From DAOMOD01 sp035444205 (GTDB lineage Bacteria; Pseudomonadota; Gammaproteobacteria; Xanthomonadales; BPKI01), in the NCBI GenBank assembly GCA_035444205.1, contig DAOMOD010000022.1, positions 1 through 28,873 of the forward strand: 28,873 nucleotides of DNA. Direction: 5' to 3'. Below, one piece after another: positions 1 through 6,449 of this stretch. A model generated the notes under the pieces. It had not been told where the DNA came from and did no database searches. It worked only from the letters and a program-made list of their open reading frames with translations. How positions within the stretch are numbered: the stretch's first letter is position 1; every line of letters begins with the position of its first letter. Position numbers and translations under genes: made by a program.

Positions 1-196
1 CCTCGCCCATGTTGCCGAGCGCGGCGGACATGCCGCCCTGCGCCGCCACGGTGTGGCTGCGGGTGGGAAAGACCTTGGTCAGGCAGGCGGTGGACAGGCC
101 CTTGGCGGCCAGCCCCATGGTGGCGCGCAGGCCGGCGCCGCCGGCGCCGACGACGATGGCGTCGCAATGATGGGTGGTGATCGGATAGCTTGGCAT
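1..196 (-). CDS. sdhA: succinate dehydrogenase flavoprotein subunit, 5' part (runs off the left edge)
   Basis: Catalytic flavoprotein of complex II, oxidising succinate to fumarate in the TCA cycle at the cytoplasmic face of the inner membrane. Only the first 65 codons are in the window. The translation shows the N-terminal FAD-binding segment (DAIVVGAGGAGLRA, about residues 14-27) and then TKVFPTRSHTVAAQGG. The His of that RSHT motif is the residue that carries covalent FAD in this family. The ATG at 194-196 lies 10 bp after the sdhD stop, so it is co-transcribed with sdhC and sdhD. sdhB would be expected next, beyond the left edge. Identification is secure. Confidence 0.95.
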   Translation of the reverse strand, partial: MPSYPITTHHCDAIVVGAGGAGLRATMGLAAKGLSTACLTKVFPTRSHTVAAQGGMSAALGNMGE

Positions 197-206
197 GGGA
201 AGTCGG

Positions 207-587
207 TCAGCCGGCGATGGCGATGCGCAGCACGGCCACAATGCCGGCCAGTGCGCCGAGAAAGGCCAGGAACTTGAAGGCGATCTGCAGCGTGATTTCC
301 AGCCAGCGGGTGTGGACGTAATCCTCCACCACCACCTGCATGCCGAGCTGGGCGTGCCAGAAGATGGCCACCAGAAACGCGATCAGCAGAACCGCGCTGA
401 CAGGCTGAGCGATGGCGGCACGTGCGCCATCGGGGCCGGCCGAGATCAGGCCGAACAGCCAGACCAGGAACCACACCGACAGCGGCACCAGGGCGATCGC
501 GGTCAGGCGCTGCGCCCACCAGTGCGACACGCCCTCCTTGGCGCTGCCGAGGCCATGCACGCGCGCCAGCGGATGTCTGAGGCTCAC
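207..587 (-). CDS. sdhD: succinate dehydrogenase membrane anchor subunit
   Basis: Small membrane anchor of complex II, 126 aa, which with SdhC binds heme b and ubiquinone. Three hydrophobic helices are visible. The family signature HAQLGMQVVVEDYVH is present: its first His corresponds to the heme/quinone-site helix and DY to the quinone-site Asp-Tyr of E. coli SdhD. The N-terminus SLRHPLARVHGLGSAKEG is typical of Xanthomonadales SdhD, so I choose the GTG at 585-587. That GTG overlaps the sdhC stop (GTGA, shared bases 584-587), implying translational coupling. Confidence 0.92.
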   Translation of the reverse strand: MSLRHPLARVHGLGSAKEGVSHWWAQRLTAIALVPLSVWFLVWLFGLISAGPDGARAAIAQPVSAVLLIAFLVAIFWHAQLGMQVVVEDYVHTRWLEITLQIAFKFLAFLGALAGIVAVLRIAIAG

Positions 588-979
588 GGCGCACCCCCGA
601 AGGCAAGCCACGCGGTCGCCGCGGTGAGCGCGATGGCCGCCGCCACGGTGATCCATCCGGTGGCATAGGTGGTCTTGAGGTCGAGGCCCCAGCCCATGTC
701 CCAGCCCAGATGGCGGATACCGTTCAGCAGGTGGTAGTAGAAGGCCGCGGCCCACGACAGCAGGGCGATCCTGCCCGGCACCGAGCCCAACCAGGCGACC
801 ACGCTTCCATGCTCGTCCGCCGGACCGGCGACGCAGACCAGCCAGGCCGCGAATCCCAGCGCACCGAGCGACAGGAACACCCCGCTCAACCGGTGCGTGA
901 TGGACAGCACCGACGTCAACTGCGGCCGGTAGTACGGCCCGATCATGAAGGGCGACAGGGGTCGCGCGCGCTTCGTCAT
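584..979 (-). CDS. sdhC: succinate dehydrogenase cytochrome b556 subunit
   Basis: Cytochrome b subunit of complex II, 131 aa with three membrane helices. The translation has the SITHRLSGVFLSLG quinone-site motif near residues 26-39, and then HLLNGIRHLGWDMG, containing the conserved heme-ligand His region. The ATG at 977-979 is preceded by GGAG at a good distance. An upstream in-frame ATG ten codons earlier lacks such a site. It is the second gene of a minus-strand operon, 66 bp after the SDHAF4-like gene and overlapping sdhD by 4 bp. Confidence 0.95.
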   Translation of the reverse strand: MTKRARPLSPFMIGPYYRPQLTSVLSITHRLSGVFLSLGALGFAAWLVCVAGPADEHGSVVAWLGSVPGRIALLSWAAAFYYHLLNGIRHLGWDMGWGLDLKTTYATGWITVAAAIALTAATAWLAFGGAP

Positions 980-1045
980 GGCTTGCTCCAGATGGCCCCC
1001 AGTGAACACCCGACCCGGACCCCGTGCGGGCCCTGGTCGCGCGCC

Positions 1046-1213
1046 TCAGAAATCGATGCAGCGACCCTTGCGTTCCCAGTCGCCGAACCGGGTCGGCTCG
1101 GGACCGGAAGGCCCTCCGATCTCGACTGCCGGTCGCGGCGGCGGCCGCGCCTCGGGCGAATCCGCTTCGCGGGAATCGCCTTCGGAATCCTGGAAATCGG
1201 GAACGGACGGCAT
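1046..1213 (-). CDS. SDHAF4-like (DUF1674) succinate dehydrogenase assembly factor
   Basis: A 55-aa protein ending in EIGGPSGPEPTRFGDWERKG plus RCIDF. This matches the DUF1674/SDHAF4 signature (EIGGPxGPEPTRYGDWExKG...DF). In eukaryotes SDHAF4 binds FAD-loaded SDHA and promotes its assembly into complex II. The N-terminal half (residues 1-28) is acidic, proline-rich and probably disordered. Its place as first gene before sdhC-D-A on the same strand supports a role in complex II maturation; that role is inferred. The ATG at 1211-1213 has no strong Shine-Dalgarno, and TTG/CTG codons just upstream are possible alternatives. Confidence 0.85.
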   Translation of the reverse strand: MPSVPDFQDSEGDSREADSPEARPPPRPAVEIGGPSGPEPTRFGDWERKGRCIDF

Positions 1214-1242
1214 TCGTGCAGGTCGCAGTAAACCGTGCAAGC

Positions 1243-1249
1243 GTAATAT
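1243..1249. promoter_or_regulatory. candidate divergent -10 region between the sdh operon and ygfZ
   Basis: The 85-bp gap between the SDHAF4-like gene and ygfZ contains an A+T patch in otherwise G+C-rich DNA. It reads TAATAT on the plus strand and TATTAC on the minus strand, so it could serve as -10 for either direction. No convincing -35 hexamer at 16-18 bp was found on either strand, so this is only a candidate. Confidence 0.3.
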
Positions 1250-1298
1250 GCGCTCCGCCATGCGGCAAGCACGGCGAGGCGCCATCACCCGGAATCCC

Positions 1299-2132
1299 AT
1301 GCAATCCCTGATCGAACTGCCCTCCTTCAGCGTGGTGGAACTCAGCGGCCGCGACGCGCGCGCCTTCCTCCAGGCGCAGAGCATGAACGACGTCGACGCG
1401 CTGGCCGATGGCCAATGGCAATGGAACGGTCTGCTCAATCCCAAGGGACGCGTGCTGTTCCTGTTCCAGTTGCTGCGACTGGATGGCGAAACGTTCTGGC
1501 TGGTGCAGCCGGTTTCCCGCGGGGCAGCGCTGGCCAGCCACCTGAGCGGATTCCGATTCCGCAGCAAGGTGACCTTCACAGTGCTGGAGGGGCTACACGC
1601 CTGCGCGTCCCGCCTGGATACCGACGCGACGGACGGACCCTGGACGCATCGGGAAACCGCTGAGGGACGTATCGTGGATCTGGCCCCCACACGCGCGGGC
1701 GCACTGCTGCTGACGAACGCCATCCGCACCGATGCCAGCGGCGACGATGGTGCATGGACTGCGCAGGATCTGCGCGCCGGCATCCCCCGGATTCAGGAGC
1801 GTCTGGCTGGCGCCTACACGCCGCAGATGCTTGGATTGGAAAGGATTTCCGCGTTCAGCGTGCGCAAGGGTTGTTATCCCGGCCAGGAGATCGTGGCGCG
1901 TACCCACTACCTTGGAGCTGCCAAGCGCCGCGCGCAGTTGCTGCGCGGTGCCTGCGCCTTCCAACCCGGCGACGCCCTTGTCGACCCCGATGGCCATGCG
2001 CTTGGCGACGTCGTCGACGCTGCGTCGCATGGCGACGAAAATCTGGCCTTGTGCGTCCTCAGGCAATACCTGCCGCCCGGTGAGTCGATCGCAACGCGGG
2101 ACGGACGGGTGTTTGCCGCAGGTGAATCGTGA
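1299..2132 (+). CDS. ygfZ: YgfZ/GcvT-domain folate-binding protein (iron-sulfur cluster repair)
   Basis: 277-aa folate-dependent protein of the YgfZ/IBA57 family, needed for assembly or repair of a subset of Fe-S enzymes in the cytoplasm. The diagnostic motif K-G-C-Y-x-G-Q-E is present as KGCYPGQEIVART near residue 190, including the key Cys. The N-terminal FLQAQSMNDVDAL region and overall length fit the family. The ATG at 1299 aligns with the usual N-terminus; the frame is open further upstream, so a longer start at about 1251 is possible. It is divergent from the sdh operon, whose enzyme is itself an Fe-S protein. Confidence 0.92.
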   Translation: MQSLIELPSFSVVELSGRDARAFLQAQSMNDVDALADGQWQWNGLLNPKGRVLFLFQLLRLDGETFWLVQPVSRGAALASHLSGFRFRSKVTFTVLEGLHACASRLDTDATDGPWTHRETAEGRIVDLAPTRAGALLLTNAIRTDASGDDGAWTAQDLRAGIPRIQERLAGAYTPQMLGLERISAFSVRKGCYPGQEIVARTHYLGAAKRRAQLLRGACAFQPGDALVDPDGHALGDVVDAASHGDENLALCVLRQYLPPGESIATRDGRVFAAGES

Positions 2133-2166
2133 ACGCTCGCCGACACGATTTGCGACGATTCAGCCA

Positions 2167-2195
2167 TTGGCATGGCAGTCGGCCCGTGCTATTAG
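2167..2195 (+). promoter_or_regulatory. sigma70-type promoter upstream of the PhnD-like gene
   Basis: TTGGCA (2167-2172) and TATTAG (2190-2195) are separated by exactly 17 bp and lie about 30 bp before the start codon. A strong ribosome site, GGAGGGA, follows at 2211-2217. The gene therefore appears to have its own promoter rather than depending on ygfZ. Confidence 0.6.
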
Positions 2196-2224
2196 CGAAG
2201 GTATCCGTACGGAGGGAATGAGAC

Positions 2225-3058
2225 ATGTCCAATCCGATCGTGCCTGTCCGCGCCCTGTTGGGAACGCTTGCCCTTGCCCTTGCCACCGTCGGACCGGTGC
2301 GCGCCGAGAGCTACTCGCTGCTGGTGGAACCCACCTACGACCCGGTGCGCGCGGCAGGCGTATACGAGCCGCTGATCAACTACCTGCGCAAGGAGACCGG
2401 GCTCGACATCCGTCTGCAGACCTCGCGCAATTTCCACTTCTACTGGCGCGATCTGCGGCGCAACGAAAAGTTCGACTTCGTGTTCGAGGAAGCGCATTTC
2501 ACCGACTTCCGCACCAAGCGATTCGGATTCACGCCGCTGGTGCGTACAGCCGAACCGAGCGTCTACACACTGCTGGTCCGTCCCGAGGATGCCAGGGAAG
2601 GCCTTGACGGCCTGATCGGCCACAACATCGTCTGCATGCCGGCACCCAGCATGGGCTTTGCCGCGTTGCTGGGATTGTTCAACAACCCGGTGGCGCAGCC
2701 TGAGATCATCACGTTCGCCGCCTCCTGGCGCGACGGCGTGGAGATGATCTACGGCGGAGAGGCCAAGGGCGCCATGGTGCCGCGCTGGCTCAACGAGGAG
2801 TACCACGACCTGGTCGCCATTGCGGAGTCGACGGAGTTCGCCGGTCCCGCCATCTCGGCATCCTCCACGGTTCCCGAGGAAGCGCGCTCCAGGGTGCGTG
2901 AAGCCCTGCTGGTGCTGCACGAGAAAGTCGACGACGACCCCACCCTGTACGAAATCCTGCACGAGCTTGGCATCACCCGGTTCGAACCAGCCACGCGTGG
3001 CGACTATGACGGTGCGGAGCGGATGCTGCAGGGCTTCCACGGCTACGACCGCGAATGA
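2225..3058 (+). CDS. PhnD-like periplasmic substrate-binding protein (orphan)
   Basis: 277-aa secreted protein of the PhnD/phosphonate-phosphite-phosphate binding family (type 2 periplasmic binding fold). Residues 1-27 form a signal peptide with a hydrophobic core (LLGTLALALATVG) and cleavage expected after PVRA. The body begins SYSLLVEPTYDPVRAAGVYEPL, the usual opening of the fold, and contains FDFVFEEAHFTDF and VYTLLVRPEDA. The ATG has a strong GGAGGGA Shine-Dalgarno and its own promoter. No ABC permease or ATPase lies nearby, so transport is uncertain; it may feed a distant transporter or act as a sensor partner. The ligand cannot be read from the sequence. Confidence 0.8.
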   Translation: MSNPIVPVRALLGTLALALATVGPVRAESYSLLVEPTYDPVRAAGVYEPLINYLRKETGLDIRLQTSRNFHFYWRDLRRNEKFDFVFEEAHFTDFRTKRFGFTPLVRTAEPSVYTLLVRPEDAREGLDGLIGHNIVCMPAPSMGFAALLGLFNNPVAQPEIITFAASWRDGVEMIYGGEAKGAMVPRWLNEEYHDLVAIAESTEFAGPAISASSTVPEEARSRVREALLVLHEKVDDDPTLYEILHELGITRFEPATRGDYDGAERMLQGFHGYDRE

Positions 3059-3080
3059 GTCGACCACGGAAGGCATTGGG

Positions 3081-3098
3081 TGCCTGCTTTCGCAGGCA
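3081..3098. terminator. palindrome between convergent genes (possible bidirectional terminator or dispersed REP)
   Basis: TGCCTGC-TTTC-GCAGGCA is a perfect 7-bp stem with a 4-base loop, in the 105-bp space between the convergent PhnD-like and cyclase genes. There is no long T tract, so a dispersed small palindrome is as likely as a terminator. Confidence 0.45.
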
Positions 3099-3163
3099 TG
3101 ACACCATGAAGTGGGCGGCTTGCAGGGTTGGCCCGCATGCCGCGCACACCAGTGCTCCCGGAT

Positions 3164-4078
3164 CTACTGCGATCCGGCTCCGTAATCGCACTGGAAGTAC
3201 AGCACGTCCTGCTCGTTCTGGGTCACCGACTGGCCCATGCTGACGGTGCCCGACTTGCGCAGATGGATCTCGTCGCGGTGCAGGCGCAGTTCGTCGTCGT
3301 CGCCGAGCTTGACGTAGGTGCCGTTGGTGCTGCGATCGGAAAGGATGAAGTAGCCCTTCTTGAACTCGATCATGGCGTGGTTGCGGCTGACCCATTCGGC
3401 ATCCACCACCAGCGCGTTGCTGGGCTCGCGGCCCATGTTGTAGGGCTGCGAATTCTCGTTGAGTTCGGTCACCTTGCCGCGATGGCGAAGGGTGAGCTTG
3501 ACCCCGGTGGTGCCACCATCGTCCAGGCGAATGGCGCGCTGCACCGTGGTGACGTTGGACAGGTCCTCCTGCCACAGCACATCGCAGATCTCCACCGGAA
3601 GCAGCTTGCCGGCAACCCGTGCACGCCCCAGGCTGCGCGTGCGCACCTGGCCCGACGCGGTCATGTCCTTCAGCGTGCTGGCAGTGGTGACGATCTGCTC
3701 GCGCTTGGCGATCGCGGCCATGCGTGCCGCGGTATTGACCGCGTCACCGTAGACGTCGTTCTCCTCGATCAGGGCGTCGCCGTGGTGGAGACCCACGCGG
3801 ATGGCAAGGTTGTCGCGCACGAAGTTGATGTCGCGCGCCATGCGCCGCTGCATGTCGGTGGCGGCCGCGACGCCCTGCATGGCCGACGGAAACGTGCACA
3901 TGATCTCGTCGCCGATGGTCTTGATCACCTTGCCGCCATGGCTTTGGGTGACGCCGCCCAATGCGTCGAGGATGGCAGCGATCAGCCTGCGCGCCTCGAC
4001 GTCGCCCTTCTGCTCGAACAGTTTGGTGCTTCCGCTTACGTCAGCGAAGACGATGGTGATCGGCTGGGTCTGGCTCAT
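3164..4078 (-). CDS. class III adenylate/guanylate cyclase with C-terminal FHA domain
   Basis: 304-aa cytoplasmic signalling protein. Residues 5-165 form a class III cyclase catalytic domain with all key residues visible: metal-binding D13 (FADVSGST) and D57 (KTIGDE), base-selecting candidates K53 and D108, and N115/R119 (VNTAARM). This pattern favours ATP over GTP. Residues about 195-300 form an FHA phosphothreonine-binding domain with the hallmark GR (216-217), SRNH (231-234) and STNGTYV (250-256). No membrane or receiver domain is present. Its stop faces the PhnD-like gene and its start lies 51 bp after the E1 stop on the same strand, so it may be read from the E1 transcript. The FHA domain suggests control by a Ser/Thr kinase, and one is encoded about 2.4 kb away. 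That link is inferred. Confidence 0.9.
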   Translation of the reverse strand: MSQTQPITIVFADVSGSTKLFEQKGDVEARRLIAAILDALGGVTQSHGGKVIKTIGDEIMCTFPSAMQGVAAATDMQRRMARDINFVRDNLAIRVGLHHGDALIEENDVYGDAVNTAARMAAIAKREQIVTTASTLKDMTASGQVRTRSLGRARVAGKLLPVEICDVLWQEDLSNVTTVQRAIRLDDGGTTGVKLTLRHRGKVTELNENSQPYNMGREPSNALVVDAEWVSRNHAMIEFKKGYFILSDRSTNGTYVKLGDDDELRLHRDEIHLRKSGTVSMGQSVTQNEQDVLYFQCDYGAGSQ

Positions 4079-4129
4079 CGGGGGCGATGATAGGACAAAT
4101 GCGGGATCAGGGCACGGGGCGGGCGCACA

Positions 4130-6388
4130 TCAGACCGACAGCAGCCGTTCGGCGGTCTTCACGATATCGTCATCGGACGGCAGAACGAGAAAGGCCGCAC
4201 CGGCCAGAGGCGTGAACGTGTCGGCGCCCACCACGCGCGCGATCGGCTTGCCGCCAAGACCGGCCTCGACCAGTGCGGTGACCACACCCTCCCCCACCCC
4301 GGCGCTGCGGCGTCCCTCGTCGACCACCAGCACGGCGCGGCAATCGGCAGCATGGCCGGAAATCTCGCCCTCGTTGAGCGGCACCAGCCAGCGCAGATCG
4401 AGCACGCGCGCGGCGATGCCGTGCCTGTCCATCAGTGTACGCGCGGCACGCAGGCTCATCGGCACGCCGTTGCCGAAGCTCACGATCAGCAGGTCGCGCG
4501 CCTGCGGGTGATACACGCGCCCCGTGCCAAAGGGCATGGCCTGGTCCGGCGCCGGATAATCGAACTGCCACTGTCCATCGGCCGGCGCGTACAGGTCCTT
4601 GGTCATGTACAGCGCGATCGGCTCCAGGAAGGCGCACACGCGACCGTCCACCCTGGCCAGGGCCATCATGGTGCGCAGCATGGTGGCGGCGTCGTCGCCG
4701 CGCGAGGGACAGCCGACGACCAGCGAAGGAATATCGCGCAGCGCCGTGATCGAATTGTCGTTGTGGAAATGCCCGCCGAAGCCGCGCTGGTATCCCAGGC
4801 TGGCGATGCGCATCACCATCGGATTGCGGTACTGGCCGTTGGAGAAGAACTGCAGCGACGCCGCCTCGCCGCGGATCTGGTCGCAGGCATTGTGGAAATA
4901 GGCGAGATACTGGATTTCGGGCATCGGCAGCATGCCCATGTTGGCCAGGCCCTGGGCCAGGCCGAGAATGGTGGTCTCGTCGAGCAGCGTGTTGAACACG
5001 CGGGCGCCGCGAAAGGTCCTGTAGAGCCCCTTGGTCACCGTGTACACGCCGCCCTTCTGCGCCACGTCCTCGCCGAACAGCAACGCCTCGGGGTACTTGC
5101 AGAACAGGTCGTGCAGGGTCTGGTTGATCTGGATCGCCAGGTGCCGGGGTGCCTGCCTCTCGGGCAGCTTGTCCTCGCCGCCGAAGATTTCGATCCGTCG
5201 GGCCTGGTAGTCCGCCCGCGTGGCCTCCCGCGCCACCGCTTCCGGCGTGTACGGCGCCAGCGGCGCCATCACCTCCTGCAGGGACTCGATCTTCGGCCGG
5301 CGGTCCGCTTCCTCGGCGGCTTCGANNNNNNNNNNNNNNNNNNNNNNNNNNGCGCTCCAGCAGCGTCTCCTTGTCGAACAGACCCGAGGCCAGCGCGATG
5401 GCGGCCGAGCGCAGCAGCGGGTCGGTGGCCTCGACATCGACCAGTTCCTCGATGCTGCGCCACTCGATCTCGAAGTCGGTGCCGGCATGACCCATGATGC
5501 GGGTAGTGCGCATGTGCAGAAAGGTCGGACGACGGCGCGTGCGGCAGTGGTGCACGGCGCGCGCCACCTGTTCGTAGCCGCCAGCCAGGTCGAGGCCATC
5601 GGCGAAGAAGTAGTCGAGGTCGCGGCGTCCGGCGAAGTTCCGCTCGATCCAGCCACCCGGCGTCTTCACCGAAATGCCGATGCCGTTGTCCTCGCACAGG
5701 AACAGGATCGGTGCCTTGAGCTTCTGGTAGGCGGTCCATTGCGCCGTGTTGAAGGCGCATTGGGCGGTGGCGTGGTTGCTGCTGGCGTCGCCGAAGGAGC
5801 AGATCACGATGCTGTCGTCGGGCACCGGCAGCTTGTGGCCGATGCGCTGCGCCTGCTCGATGGCGAGCGCCGTGCCCAAAGCCTTGGGCAGGTGGCTGGC
5901 AATGGTGGATGTCTGCGGCAGCACCCACAACGGCTTGCTGCCCCAAACCTTGTGACGACCGCCGGAAGCCGGATCGTCCTGGCTGGCGGCGAACGACAGC
6001 GCCGAGTCCATCACCGGATCCATGCCCGGCAGCTTGCGGAAACGCTCCGCCATGAAGGCACCCGAACGGTAGTGCAGGAACGCCGGGTCGGTATGGCGGG
6101 TGAGCCTGGCCACCATGGCATTGCCCTCGTGGCCGGAGCTGCCGATGGTGTAGAAGACCTTGTTCTCCACGCGCAGCACGCGCGCCATCAGGTCGAGGTG
6201 GCGGCTGATCAACTGCGATTCGAACAGTTCGAGAAAGTCGCCGGCGCTCANNNNNNNNNNNNNNNNNNNNNCGCCCTGCCCACCGGCCCGTCGTACTCGC
6301 GCACGAACTCGCTGAAGTTTTGATCGACGACCTGGGCGCGGTTGAACTGGCGCTTGCGCGCCGGAATCGGAGTGAGCTGGGCGGACAT
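4130..6388 (-). CDS. fused 2-oxoacid dehydrogenase E1 (alpha + beta), interrupted by two assembly gaps
   Basis: Thiamine-diphosphate E1 of the branched-chain or related 2-oxoacid dehydrogenase family, with alpha and beta halves in one polypeptide of about 750 aa. The N-terminus starts MSAQLTPIPARKRQFNRA. The alpha half has VENKVFYTIGSSGHEGNAM and the ThDP/Mg motif GDASSNHAT...EDNGIGIS (about 5670-5792). The beta half has LFGEDVAQKGGVYTVTKGL, FNTLLDETTILGLAQGLA and a transketolase C-terminal domain. Two N runs (26 and 21 bases) interrupt it. The frame shifts across each N run and returns to the starting frame after both, so I read one gene whose gap lengths are not exact. Substrate is uncertain: branched-chain 2-oxoacids are likely, and no E2 or E3 gene is adjacent. 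Confidence 0.85.
5326..5351. other. assembly gap (26 N) inside the E1 gene
   Basis: Run of 26 N between the alpha-like and beta-like halves of the E1 gene. The reading frame differs on its two sides, so its length is not a true base count. Confidence 0.95.
6251..6271. other. assembly gap (21 N) near the 5' end of the E1 gene
   Basis: Run of 21 N after about 39 codons of the E1 gene. The frame before and after it differs, and the 26-N gap restores it. Confidence 0.95.
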
Positions 6389-6415
6389 GGGCTGGATCGG
6401 AGGAAAAACCCGGCT

Positions 6416-6421
6416 ATTGTA
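6416..6421 (-). promoter_or_regulatory. candidate -10 (TACAAT) for the E1 gene
   Basis: On the minus strand GCGCCTACAATAGC places TACAAT 27 bp before the E1 ATG. The same 14 bases occur ahead of the glutaryl-CoA dehydrogenase gene at 10094-10107. There is no clear Shine-Dalgarno between it and the ATG, and no strong -35. Confidence 0.45.
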
Positions 6422-6449
6422 GGCGCTTGCCTGACACACTCCCAGCGGC

